NCBI GenBank assembly: GCA_963565915.1
Contig: OY751492.1
Span: forward strand, 3,968,001-4,032,000
Length of the DNA: 64,000 nucleotides
Direction: 5' to 3'
DNA from: Entoloma clypeatum
Lineage: Eukaryota > Basidiomycota > Agaricomycetes > Agaricales > Entolomataceae
Shown here: in pieces, positions 28,687 to 38,786 of the stretch
Layout: each line of letters opens with the position of its first letter
Numbering within the stretch: position 1 is the first letter of the stretch
Notes under the pieces: model-generated
Seen by the model: only the letters and a program-made list of their open reading frames with translations
Database searches by the model: none
What the model was told of the DNA's origin: nothing
Translations under genes and position numbers: made by a program

Positions 28687-30655
28687 CTTTGGTAGCTTGA
28701 TGGATGAGTAATTCCTCAAATTGTTGAGAGTGGTGGAAACCCCCTGCGTCGGAGCGGTGAAGTTGGGGGGGAGGTTTCGGCGAGGCTGAGCAGGAAACGG
28801 ATCGCATGCCGCTCCGAAAATCCGTGATATCTGAGACGGAGCTTGAGAGGGAGGGGTCGATAGGGACGGGTGGGAGGAGATTTGTGACTGGGGGGTAGAT
28901 CCCGCGTGAGGGTCCATCCGCCAGGTTGTGCTCTGATGGGACGTAGGCGGTAAGTATCGAGACTCCCAGATCTCCTGTAAATTGATGTATTCGTCTGAAG
29001 GTGTTGACTTCCTGGTTTCTACTGCGCCCCCTCCACCAGCCTTCGACGACCCCCCGGTTGTCGCCGTACACACAGAAAGTCTTGATGGTTGGGTGTCGAT
29101 GGGTGACTGCATGGACGAGGAATTCGAAGCCGATGGCCTCTGCCCATGTGATGTCTCTGCCGTCTCGTTTCCAATCGATAGCCAGATCCCAAGCTCGCCA
29201 TGCGGGTCCGATGGTGACCGCGATCCCAACGGACGAACTGGCGTCAGAGTAAGCTTGGACATCGAAGACTTCCGTGGGTGCAGGAGTGGGTCTGGGTGGT
29301 GGGATCGAAGAGAGGATGGCCTGCCACCAATCCAGGTCGTGTCTTACGGAATGGGGTGGGGTGCGAGGCATGAATGGCTGATCGTGGAAGACCGGAAACA
29401 TGCTTTCCAGACTGGTGAGGTAGGCGCGACCCTGAGAGAGGACATAAGTGGCATGGAGCAACTTACCATATAGTCCTTCTAGCTCGTTCAATGTGTGAGT
29501 GCGCTGTGAGGTCCAGTCTGCAATGGCCATGAGGTACTTCTTCCGTTTCTCCTCTGTGAGTTCGACCGTGTGTGTGTCAAGGTCCCAGTGAAAACCTATG
29601 AATGTGTTCGATGATGCGAAGGCCGCATCTTTTGCGTGTTGCCAAGGAATGCCAAGCCAATCGGATATGTCATTGATGTCTTGCATGGTGTATGCGTGTA
29701 TCTGTCCAGGGTCTCGGGCTTCAAAGTTCCGGAGCGAAAATCGCATGTCTTCATGCCATTCCTCGACCTGTCCATTGGGCCATGTCCTCCTGGGAAACCA
29801 CAGCCGACCTCCTTCTTGCTTCTGCCCTCCGTTGTCGATGATGGTTTCCCTCACCTCCTTGCGTAGCTTGTTGTGGTTCTCAATGTGATCGCGAGGGAGT
29901 CGGAAGAAAAGGTAATCATCGACCCATTTAGTGATGGGTCCGATCCCTTGGGCTCTCATTAAGTCTGCCCCTGCGTCTCCTATGATCCCATGAACCCCTG
30001 CCGAGGAGGTGAGTCCGAAACAACAGCAGGTGTCAATCGCGAACTGATCGGCCTCGGAGAGCCGTACGACAAGTCCCGGCCATTGGGATGCCGTGATCGG
30101 GATGGTGTGGTATGCTTCTGCCACATCCCTGACCGCGGCTTGTGTGCCTGGTGGGAGGGTCGACACGATGGTGCAGACCGTGCTGAATGTTCCCCACGAA
30201 CAAGGGAAAAGGGCCGCATCTATGGCTGAATTCACTGAGGTGAAGGGGGGCTGATGGCGTGGAAATGACAAATTCTGGATGATCCTGAATTTCCCCGGTT
30301 GCCCAGGTTTGGGAATGATCGAGATGGGTGAGGTCTGAAAAGGTCCTAATTCTGACTCTACCTGTGCCTGGGTGAAAGGACCTAAGTAACGTCCTTTGGT
30401 GAATTCTGTATTAATCATGTCTGTAAATAGTTCGAGGTGGGTAGATAATGATGTGTGGTTGGGTGGTGTGAAGGTGCGTACGATGGGTGGTATGCCTGCA
30501 TCAAAACCGAAAATCAGGCTGGTTGGGATAGTAGGGTACCTAGAGATGAGACCACTATCTACAAGGCTCTGACGCCATTGGTCAGCTATGTACGGTGTGA
30601 CCGCCTCATTTCGACGTGGTGCTAGGTTGAGTGAGTGAACAAGACTGGGCCCCAT
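28625..30655 (-). CDS. Ngaro-1 reverse transcriptase and RNase H
   Basis: This is an unbroken frame of 676 residues. The reverse transcriptase shows KFRIIQNLSFPRHQPP, VRDVAEAYHTIPI with the first Asp, GLTSSAGVHGIIG, and the palm motif as KWVDDYLFF. RNase H follows with VQAYSDASSSVGIAV, DGRDITWAEAIGFEF, YGDNRGVVEGWW and EHNLADGPSRGIYP, so the usual acidic residues are in place. It copies the element RNA to DNA. The start at 30655 overlaps the zinc-knuckle frame by about 50 bp, suggesting reinitiation or frameshifting. Confidence 0.9.
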   Translation of the reverse strand: MGPSLVHSLNLAPRRNEAVTPYIADQWRQSLVDSGLISRYPTIPTSLIFGFDAGIPPIVRTFTPPNHTSLSTHLELFTDMINTEFTKGRYLGPFTQAQVESELGPFQTSPISIIPKPGQPGKFRIIQNLSFPRHQPPFTSVNSAIDAALFPCSWGTFSTVCTIVSTLPPGTQAAVRDVAEAYHTIPITASQWPGLVVRLSEADQFAIDTCCCFGLTSSAGVHGIIGDAGADLMRAQGIGPITKWVDDYLFFRLPRDHIENHNKLRKEVRETIIDNGGQKQEGGRLWFPRRTWPNGQVEEWHEDMRFSLRNFEARDPGQIHAYTMQDINDISDWLGIPWQHAKDAAFASSNTFIGFHWDLDTHTVELTEEKRKKYLMAIADWTSQRTHTLNELEGLYGKLLHATYVLSQGRAYLTSLESMFPVFHDQPFMPRTPPHSVRHDLDWWQAILSSIPPPRPTPAPTEVFDVQAYSDASSSVGIAVTIGPAWRAWDLAIDWKRDGRDITWAEAIGFEFLVHAVTHRHPTIKTFCVYGDNRGVVEGWWRGRSRNQEVNTFRRIHQFTGDLGVSILTAYVPSEHNLADGPSRGIYPPVTNLLPPVPIDPSLSSSVSDITDFRSGMRSVSCSASPKPPPQLHRSDAGGFHHSQQFEELLIHQATKDGGSAGECGTRPKLLPNGEY

Positions 30656-31010
30656 GGTTGGATGCCCCGCAGCCTGAGCACTCGTGCTTGGTGTTCTTGT
30701 GATTGAGCTGACACCCTTTTGGCGGCTGCCAATCGATGCAGAGAGACTGACTGTTGGGATTGATGAGTTGTCCCCCCTTCTCGTGAGTGCATCTCGCTCG
30801 CTTACCGTCCCAGAAAGTTGGGGAGTCGCAAGTTTTGATGTCGTGGGGATGACGGCCTAAGCAAAGGGTGCAGGCGGAAAGGATGCATGCTGATTTGTCG
30901 CCCTTGCGTGATGTGAGGTGATACGTGCGCGAGGGGGAAGCGGAGCATGAGCGAGCCCTTCTGGCCCGATGATCGGGGGAGGAGGATCGTCCTTGGGAAT
31001 GGGGGTGCAT
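30606..31010 (-). CDS. Ngaro-1 cysteine-rich zinc-knuckle protein (Gag C-terminal part)
   Basis: The basic, Ser/Arg-rich N-terminus is followed by a Cys/His cluster: CTLCLGRHPHDIKTC, a GKRARCTHEKGG stretch, LCIDWQPPKGC, and a knuckle CSGCGASNHGAQSC of the form CX2CX4HX4C. This arrangement is familiar from Agaricomycete DIRS/Ngaro-like proteins and probably binds nucleic acid. The link to the Gag frame upstream is broken by low-complexity sequence (about 31080-31320), so the true start is unclear. Confidence 0.7.
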   Translation of the reverse strand: MHPHSQGRSSSPDHRARRARSCSASPSRTYHLTSRKGDKSACILSACTLCLGRHPHDIKTCDSPTFWDGKRARCTHEKGGQLINPNSQSLCIDWQPPKGCQLNHKNTKHECSGCGASNHGAQSCSLTQPSTTSK

Positions 31011-31309
31011 GTTGGAGGGACCTCGCTGATGGGTGTGGTAGGTGTTCGCCTAGAAAAAAGGGAGGAGGTTGTATATAGGTCGGGGCACATGGGCGAGACA
31101 CATGTCAGACCGGGAAGGGAATACACCATATAGGGGTGTGTCAGGACGGGGCGTGAAACATGTTGGACATGGGGTATGCATGTGTCAGGGGGGGACGTGT
31201 GTGAGACATGTCAGGAAGGGTAAGGCATGAGGATCGCGCATGCATCAGGGAGGATGTCCGCAAGTCGTGTCATGGTGATGAGGGGTGGGACATGCAGGTC
31301 GCGCATGTG

Positions 31310-32272
31310 TCAGGGTGGGAGTAAATGATGGCCGCGTTGAAAGAAGTGTGTCGGCAGAAAAAATGAGTGGGGGGGGGGGGGGAGGTGGGAATGTTGAGTC
31401 ATGGAGGCGTGCATCAGTGGGGGGGGGGGGTGGACACGTACTGTGGGTCTGTCATACCGTTCTGCCCGTAATCTGTCCTCAATTTCTTGAAAACGGCCCC
31501 TACTAAACTCTATGGGATTGAAGGCCTGGGATGTTCTGAGAGTGTCAAACCAGGCTTTCTGTACGGTGGCTTGGTACTCGATGAGGGCGCGATCAGATCT
31601 GTAGAGCCTGTGTGAACGCTCAATGTCCAATCCGGTGAAAAATTTTGCCATAGCGATGTAGTGCGATGGGGGCCAATCTTCCTCCTTCATGGTGTTCACG
31701 AAAACCTTGGAGGCGTAGTTTACCTGGTCCCAGGTGAGCCGGGAGTCGGGGCAGGCGTTTCGTGATGCCTTCGTGGTGGAAACTGGTCGGAGCTGGATGG
31801 AGTTAGCGTCGTTGCTGACGATGCCGAATGTGTCTTTGGTGGTGGAAGTGGTGGGCATGGCCGCTTCGAGACACCCGTCTTGTGTGAAGTACCATAGTTC
31901 TACCCACTCCCGTTTGCGCAGCTTGGCGTGAGCGAAGTCCGATGGACTAACAGTTTCTCGGGGGGGAATAGGAACGTCGTCGGGGAAGCTGATTTTGTGG
32001 TCTTGGGTAACGGGATCGGCTGCGGGGGTGTCTTGTCGCGGGGGGATCCTGTTTGCTTGTTCTACAACCCATGCGAGGTGACGCAGCTGCCTGGTTGCGG
32101 TCCAGGCGATGCGGAGGCTCTCTATGATGGCGGCTGGAGCCACTCCGGCGTCAACTAGAAGCTGCCTTGACGGAGCGAAGGTCTCACTCTCAAAGCTTAT
32201 GAGCTCGCTCGCGAGAGGAGCATGGATGCGGTGAGGACAGAGCCGATACCCGCATCCATGTGACGCTGCCAA
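31310..32272 (-). CDS. Ngaro-1 Gag-like N-terminal protein
   Basis: This 320-residue frame starts close to the element 5' end (MAASHGCGYRL). It has helical segments with conserved VSPSDFAHAKLRKREWVELWYF and NYASKVFVNTMKEEDWPPSHYI, then FFTGLDIERSHRLYRSDRAL, and a His/Pro-rich tail that runs into poly(G) tracts (31371-31384, 31421-31430). A related frame is at 35148-35782 (Ngaro-2). I infer a Gag role from position only. The poly-G and GACATGTCAGG-like repeats after it look like a recent expansion and may have destroyed the Gag to zinc-knuckle join. Confidence 0.65.
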   Translation of the reverse strand: MAASHGCGYRLCPHRIHAPLASELISFESETFAPSRQLLVDAGVAPAAIIESLRIAWTATRQLRHLAWVVEQANRIPPRQDTPAADPVTQDHKISFPDDVPIPPRETVSPSDFAHAKLRKREWVELWYFTQDGCLEAAMPTTSTTKDTFGIVSNDANSIQLRPVSTTKASRNACPDSRLTWDQVNYASKVFVNTMKEEDWPPSHYIAMAKFFTGLDIERSHRLYRSDRALIEYQATVQKAWFDTLRTSQAFNPIEFSRGRFQEIEDRLRAERYDRPTVRVHPPPPLMHASMTQHSHLPPPPHSFFLPTHFFQRGHHLLPP

Positions 32273-32317
32273 AGAAAAAATTCAAACGTGCTCGTGCCTC
32301 GCTTGCTTGATACTCAC

Positions 32318-34479
32318 TATCTGTTTGAGATCGGAATGGATCAGATCAAAGGTTTTAGTTGCCCTTGTCATTGAATTGGGATATGACTGATTTGGCATTT
32401 TCCCTTTGAGGCAACCTGTGCAACTTTCCTGTGATTTCTCATGTACTAATGTTTCAGGTACCCCTTTGGTACTGGTGGGAATCTTTCTGAGTGCTTGATC
32501 ATTTGGATGACCAAGATGTTTGTGCCATGTTTCGACAGTGATTTCACTCGAGATCGCATGGATCTGATCATAGCGTATTTCAGTGTCTAACCAGTAAATG
32601 GTCTGACCAAGGATGTGGGGCGAAAACTGGATTTTGATCAGCCCTTTGGAGATGTTGATTTCTCCATGAGTCCCGTCTACTTTGTAACCATGGTTAAGGA
32701 AGATGCCTAGGGACAACAGGCGTGTGTCCATGTCCGGGATGTAGAATACCAGTCTGAGAAGATGGGTTTTAACTTCCCCATTTAGGGTGTGCCGTACTGG
32801 AACTGCCCCAACTCCGAGTATTTCCAGTTTCTTTCCTTTAGCAGCAGTTTGGACGAATCGCTTGACCGTGAGAGGTCTATAGTATGCGAAGTCTTTAAAC
32901 TCATGCGTAAAGTGTAAAGAAGCACCGGAATCTAATATCCATTGTGCGCGTTCTCTTTCCTTGCAATGTGTACAGGAGGCAAAATGTTTTATATATTTTT
33001 TATGTAGATCACTGCTGAAGTGATCTATGCAAACTGTACTGGTACTGGCTAATATATTATACATCTGTTGAGAGGTATTATTAGCATTCCACAATTGGTA
33101 AGGTTTGAGAGAAGGTTTTGACGAACCATCAAGTTCAATCTTGTCTACAAACTCATCTGGCCCCATTCGCTCTTGGTCGATGTCCATCATCCTCAGCGAT
33201 TGGTCTATCAGCGGAGTAACTCGACGCTGTTTAGCTGGCCTTTCGTCGATTTCTGGAATGATGGTATCCAGGATATGAAGGTTTGACCCAGAGGGTCTGG
33301 CACCGATTTCTCAAGCGAGTTTTCTCACCTTCTCGTTCTTTTTCCATGCTGACGGCTTTCCGGAGGGAAGCCCGGTGTACTGAGAAGGAGGCGGGTTCAT
33401 GTGTTGCAGGAGTGACTGCATTCTTTCCGACTCAGGCTGCGCGGTACTCGAAGTTTTCCCGCAGCCTGTTACAGTGGTAAAGGCAGGTGCATGACGAGGA
33501 GGGAGAGGACAAGGGGCAGATCGATGAGGGAGTTGTTCGATGGCTGGTGCGATAAACTCAATCATTTTCTCAGCGTGGTCGGACTCGTTCTCCACATTGT
33601 TGGCGCGCTTTTTCTGGTTGTGCCAGCGTCCCTTTCCCTTCTTCTTTTCAGAAGCGGTACTTGTGTCGGTCGAGTTAGGCTGCTCGTCAGCATTGTTCTG
33701 CGAGGTACTCGGCGCTGTCTGCTTTTCCCATTTGGGGTCTTGCCCCTTTCGCTTAGTCCTGGAGATTTTCCGGGCCTGCTCGTTGGACGCCCGAGTAGAC
33801 CCTATCGCATACTTGTGCCTGTACTCTGAAATGATGCTGTCGGTGACGGCCTGCCATGTGAAGTCATCGGCATCGTAGACCTGAAAGAGGGCGGTGGAGA
33901 GAGACAACCAAGCATCAGGATGGCACTTGCCAAGATCATAGCCTGCATCAGATCAGGCACAACGAATTTTGAGTCGCTAAGGCGAGCGAAGAGTGACCCA
34001 AGGCGCTTGATTTCTGGCACAGGGTCCCGACCAGACAGTTTGAAAGAGGCTGCGGTTTTGAAATCGCCAAATATGGTGGTGGGGGAGACCTTTGAATATG
34101 CGTCCTTCAATGATCCCCAGGCATCTTTTGAGGACTTGGCATCCTTGATGTGCCTCCTGATTGCCTCGGAGACTTTGAGGCGGATGGAACCCAGAGCCAT
34201 GTCGTCGTCCCTGATCCAGACCTTTCTTTCTTTGTGGAAGCTAGGTTGGTCGACAGTGGTGGTGATCACCGGAGGTTGGGTTGCAGATGTAGAAGTGGCG
34301 GAGGCAGGGGTGGAGACCGTGACCGTAAAGTCAGCGATGTCAGGGCGCTCAATGTCGCCAGATACGATGCGCCAGACTTCTTGATGGAGGAGATAGGATT
34401 TCATTTTTTCGGCCCAGCTTTGGTAGTCGATTCCGTTGAAGACGGTGATGGAGTCAAGGGCAGAGCAGGAGGTAGACAT
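32318..34479 (-). pseudogene. copia-2 Gag, protease and integrase N-terminus, interrupted
   Basis: From ATG 34479 (MSTSCSALDS) the frame encodes Gag as in copia-1. A 1-bp deletion near 33921 (ATTCC to ATCC) shifts the frame, which resumes at 33907. A TGA at 33311-33313 replaces the CGA of KLAREIG. After 33190 the protease (WILDSGASLHFTHEF) and the integrase zinc-binding region (TWHKHLGHPND, CTGCLKGKMP) read through to HSDLKQI, where Ngaro-1 begins. So the gene carries three separate lesions. Confidence 0.85.
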
Positions 34480-34834
34480 TTTAATGAAACTAAAGAGTTT
34501 TTTCAATCAGTGATGTGTTTATATGAATTTGATTTAGAGAAAACAAATAAATGATTTCTCATGACATATTCCCTTCAGGAATAGTGGTCGTGGAAAAAAT
34601 CCTTTTTTATGTCAGAAGTGTATGAGGCACGATCAATGTTTCCACATGATGTGTACTAAGCCAATGCCCTCTAGGGACGCTTCATGACAGGTACTTGTTG
34701 TAATGACGTTCCCAGGTTCATATGTGAAGAAGTATGACTCAGAACCTAGATCTTGCGATCGGTTCTCCTGTCAACCAGGGTAGAGTGGGCAGGTACTTGC
34801 TGTTGCCAGCGTTCCCAAGTCCCTCTGCTATCCG

Positions 34835-34846
34835 GGGCCCATAACC
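34835..34846 (-). promoter_or_regulatory. copia-2 primer-binding site
   Basis: The complement of this 12-mer is GGTTATGGGCCC, identical to the site after LTR-A, and it abuts LTR-D directly. Confidence 0.65.
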
Positions 34847-35147
34847 TGTTGAAGTTCCACCTGGGCACTAGCCACAGGCATACTGAGCAACACAGCTACA
34901 GTGTGGAAGTACTCTACTTAACTGTTCTAGCCACTTACATGGTTTGGGAGGGTGAGAGCGGTGAGAGCGGTTGAGGCGATAAGAGCGATGGAGCTGGTTA
35001 AAAGTCAAGAGACAACTTGTTGATATTGACAGTTTCCTGGTCTTATATACCGTACTACTGTTTGTACCAACCAAATAAGTATGTAATCGAAGATATGTAA
35101 ATGGTCATGTGATATAATCTAATCTACGTGATGGAAAAGTTTCAACA
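34847..35147 (-). repeat. copia LTR-D (5' LTR of copia-2)
   Basis: This 301-bp LTR is in minus orientation, with TGTTGAA ends. It shares the variants CAACAAGTTG, CATCGCTCTTA and CCGCTCTCACC with LTR-B, which suggests that LTR-B and LTR-D were once the two LTRs of one element. It is inserted into Ngaro-2 Gag. Confidence 0.95.
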
Positions 35148-35782
35148 GTGGTGTACCACAGTTCTGTATATTCCATCTTTAGCATTTTGTTCCTTGCATA
35201 TTCCGAAGGACGGAGGATCTCTGCATTGTAGACGGGGACATTGTCACAAAAGTCTTTGGACTTGTAAAGCTTGGCTAGAGGAGATTCGGCGGCAATGGCT
35301 GCAGTGGCTGCGGCGATGGCGGCTTCCTGTTGGAGTCTGTCTGCCGTGCGTGCGGCTTCCGCTTCCACTTCTGCTTCTGTGGCTGCTTCGTCTCTGGCAC
35401 GCGTCCAGGTTTGATGTCTGATCTGTTGATCGGCAAGCCAGGTTTGGCGGAGGATGTCAATTACGTTGTTGGCTGGGATGCCTGCGGTGGATAAGATGAG
35501 GCGCTGTGGGTCATAAATGTTGGCGGCAAAGTTTGGTTCAAAGTCAAGTAGGGGGTCGGTGTTGTTCATGGGGATGTTGTGAAAACGAGTGTGAGGGAGG
35601 TGAGGTGAATCAAGAAAGAGGAAAGGAATGAGAATGAATGAAAAGGGTCGAAAGATGAGCTTATAAGCTACATCTGAAAGGAATGTGGTGGCAGTCAGGA
35701 AGAGGAGATCATGACCGCCTCCATGTGACACACCAAAGACATAAGGCAAGTGTGCTCGTACCTCGCTTGCTTGATTATCACT
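35148..35782 (-). pseudogene. Ngaro-2 Gag fragment
   Basis: On the minus strand from the element terminus (AGTGATAATCAAGCAAGC at 35782) a leader and then a Gag-like frame run into LTR-D. The protein shares with Ngaro-1 Gag the segment RLILSTAGIPANNVIDILRQ, an Ala/Glu-rich helix, and ILRPSEYARNKMLKMEYTEL, where Ngaro-1 has VSPSDFAHAKLRKREWVEL. Homology ends exactly at the LTR. The remainder of Ngaro-2 (RNase H and recombinase) lies in the opposite orientation at 14284-16644. Confidence 0.75.
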
Positions 35783-35837
35783 CTGCCTGTAATGTGTACC
35801 ATAGGAGCATAGTTCCTCATGCACAATAAACTGGACT

Positions 35838-35956
35838 CAAAAAAAAAAAAAAAAAAAAAAAAAAAGACCCTGTCAAGGGATGCTAAGTACAGCAAGCCAT
35901 CTTTTTTAAGAATGCCAAGTAAGCCAAGCAGATGTCCCATTTTGCTGATGCAGGAC
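35838..35956 (+). mobile_element. Poly(A) run joined to half of a MITE
   Basis: A run of about 27 A is followed directly by GACCCTGTCAAGGGATGCTA, continuing to TTTTGCTGATG. The second part is the right half of the MITE at 41403-41591. The left inverted arm is missing. Confidence 0.6.
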
Positions 35957-36091
35957 CTGCCAAAAACTTGTGCAATATGCAGTTATTCTTTTATTAGTTG
36001 TTTATCTAAATAAAAACTGCTCCACATGTACTTAGATTTAGCAGGATATAAATTGTTGATCCAAAAAAGAAACAAAAAAATGTGATGACTC

Positions 36092-38198
36092 TTAGAATGT
36101 TTCCCGGTGTACTGCCCTGTTCATCGCTAGCTCGCTCAGCTCCATTGGAGAAGAAGACATAACTGTAATGTCAACAGGTGATTTGGTGCGTGTGAGTGGA
36201 GCATATGATTCCGAGTCTGAAGCTTGCGTGGTTGGAGCTTCGATGTCGAGGTAGGAAGAAGGTTTTTTGGCTGTAATTTCTTCCGATCTAATAACAGCCC
36301 AAAATATAGCTGTCAGTTTCTCCATTCCTAGCTCGTGCACCTCCACACCGAGCACCACAATATTTCCTAATGCCGTTGTGATCGCGAATGTCTGATTACA
36401 TGTTGAGCGACTGCCAACTACTTTGATACCCAACGCACCTGTCCAAACGTGCCCCATGCAGATTTGGTCGGGTTAGCGATGACAGTGGCAACTATCCAAA
36501 GAGCATTCGGCAACACAGTTAGCAGGCTAAACTTCAGGATGTGCATTCCCGAGAGGACTGCACCCCTAAATTGAATCTGGATCAGTAACAAGTGGTGAAA
36601 GGAAATCTGAACACAGTACCATATCATTTTTTCCTTACTGTCTGACAGTGGGGATGTCGCCCGCCACATAGTTATCAATAACAAAAAAAGGGCGAAGCTA
36701 GGTATGGGGAGGCCTGCAAAAATGAGAATCCCTCCCAGATGTTTAACCCAGTCGAGACCGCTAGGGACTCTGAAGATGTAGACCTTGATGAAGATTTGAG
36801 GGACAAAGATCATCATGAGAAAAAGATGGGGTCTGGAACGAGAGATGAATTAAGCATAAAAAGGAGCAAGAATACTCACGCTATGAAGCGGAGACGTATC
36901 TGCCATGGCTGGTTTTTGAGGATGTCCCTGTATGTCATGACAGGGATGAGGGTAATCACTGGGTTTGAGCCGAGGATAAGTAATGGAAGAAATGGCTGGT
37001 AAAGCGAAAGTTTTCCAGCAACAATGTCCCATACAGTCATTCCGCCGGACAGAATGCACATGACGGAGAACATACTACCAGATGCCGTTAGCGTTCATCA
37101 TGAAAATTGATACCACTGATCAAACATACTAAACCTCACTCTCGAGGCTTCCCCAGCGCATCAAGCACATAAGCAGTGCCCAGGCCGAGGTACAGAAGCT
37201 AACAGCAGTGATAGCGCCCGCAAGTGGAACCCATAGTACTAGCATTTGCAGCTGTATTGCGGCTAGTGCAACCTGACTCAAGTGCCCTCTGCTGCCCTCC
37301 GTCAGCCGGAAGGTTCTTGATGTCCACGTATGAAACCAGCTCGCAAGGCTGGCTACCGGGATGCGGCTGTCATGATTTATGTCACGGTAAATATTCAAAC
37401 ACGGTGAGGCATAATGAAGTAAAATTCCTTACAGCGACAACTATAATGGCAATGCAAAAACAAGGCACCCCACAGACTGAATTGCGAGTATCGCTGGCCA
37501 TAGCAGCTTAAGAAACGCCAATCTGCTGTAGCCATGAAAACAGGCTGCTTGACTGAATTTGACGAATCGGAGCGCGGCTATAATCGCCATCCCGATCTCG
37601 TAGAGCAGAGTGAGCCAGCAGAGGAATTTGAGCAGAAAGACCTCTTTGTATTTTAAACCAATTTTCGATGCCGGAAATAGGTTGGGTTTCCAGAGCGATG
37701 CAATAGACGTCAGCCAGAGATAGATGCTTGCAGGGGACGCAAGCATAACAACCATGAAGATCGCGTCGTTCTGGGTTAGCTGCTGCTGAGAAATGCTGAT
37801 TGACATGGAGATAAGGACCGAGAAAGTGAGGGCGAAGTGGGAATACATGGCTACACGGATCTTCTCTGGCCAATAAACAAGGAGAATGCCTGAGGGAATG
37901 TATTGGTGCTTATACTTAGTTCGATTGGGGTCGCCGAACTACTAGAATGCACGTACCAAAGATTATTTCTGTGATGTAAACTGGAAAACAAGGCAATGTC
38001 AAAAAAGCTGTGTCAGGAGCCAAAGTTGACAAGTGACGAACTGGAAACCTGTTGCCTGCTCCCAGTAATATCGGGATTTGGACAAATGTAGTCGTACATG
38101 CATGAGTCACCAGGAGGGTTGATGCAATATGCTTGAGCCCAGTCATCCCACGAGCTCACAGGAAATGAGGTTGGGTGAGGCTGGTCAGGGGGAAACAT
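36092..38198 (-). CDS. Host gene: multi-exon, multi-pass membrane protein of unknown function
   Basis: Read on the minus strand, several hydrophobic exons follow each other. The last ones splice in frame: exon 36880 and above, intron 36833-36879 (GTGAGT to TTCCAG), exon 36439-36832, intron 36393-36438 (GTGCGT to ATCAG), exon 36092-36392 with the stop. The N-terminal exon has SSWDDWAQAYCINPPGDSCM then YDYICPNPDIT, suggesting an extracellular disulfide-bonded segment; later exons (YITEIIFG; ILLVYWPEKIRVAM; FLLKFLCWLTLLYEIGMAI; QPFLPLLILGSNPVITLIPV) are membrane helices. The C-terminus is a Ser-rich tail. The join of the first two exons and a point near 37460 do not keep frame in the simplest model, so the gene may be decaying or my intron model is wrong. 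I do not recognise the family. Confidence 0.55.
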
Positions 38199-38240
38199 CA
38201 ATACGACAAAAAAACTGGAGAACTTCAAGCTGACACGCAC

Positions 38241-38786
38241 GCTTTATGATTAATCCTACAGCCCTATCTCATCAGCCCTACCTACACAACAATGTGTCAG
38301 ACATATCATGCATGTCATGGGGCAGAATCACTGGCAGGTGGCGTTTGATGAGATGCTATCATGCTTCAAGCTTTGAACGGCAGTGAATGACACTGAATTG
38401 TAAGGCCAAGATACATAAGGAAAATTGGTGGTATTTCTTGCCTTAAATGGGATGGTTGACACCATAATTCACCGGCTGCTTTGACGCCCTGGAACACCCC
38501 CAACTCAGTTAAATTGACATCGTGATACCGCCAATGCCAATGCATATAACCGGGCCCCTTCATACAAACACCGTTCTTTGTCCTCTGCATCACCGTCGAC
38601 CTCACGTATCCTCCTATGCAAATAACATTTGGAATATGTCAGTCGTATGTTGTTTCTGAAGTTCTCCTGTCGGGTTTCCTGGGCCAGTGTCAGTGAATAT
38701 ACTGGATTTCATTAACTTTCCCTTCGGTTGGCGTTGATCTTCCCCCGCCCAGTGACCGCTCATTCTCTTACCCGCTCACATTCCCG
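38241..38786. other. Gene-free stretch upstream of the membrane-protein gene
   Basis: Likely the promoter side of the minus-strand gene. No motif could be supported. Confidence 0.4.

Larger units (their letters stand above)
27168..32317 (-). mobile_element. Ngaro-1a, near-complete YR retrotransposon inserted in copia-2
   Basis: This element of about 5,150 bp has Gag, a zinc-knuckle protein, reverse transcriptase with RNase H, and a tyrosine recombinase, with no DDE integrase and no methyltransferase seen. That composition fits the Ngaro group of DIRS-like elements, known in basidiomycetes. Its 5' end (AGTGAGTATCAAGC) and 3' end (GCCAAAG) interrupt the copia integrase exactly between CAGAT and ATCCACGG, with no target duplication, as expected for recombinase-mediated insertion. 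No LTRs are present. Confidence 0.9.

Noticed and set aside
31285..31506. Plus-strand ORF rich in Gly
   Set aside because: It is made by poly-G tracts within the Ngaro-1 Gag region.
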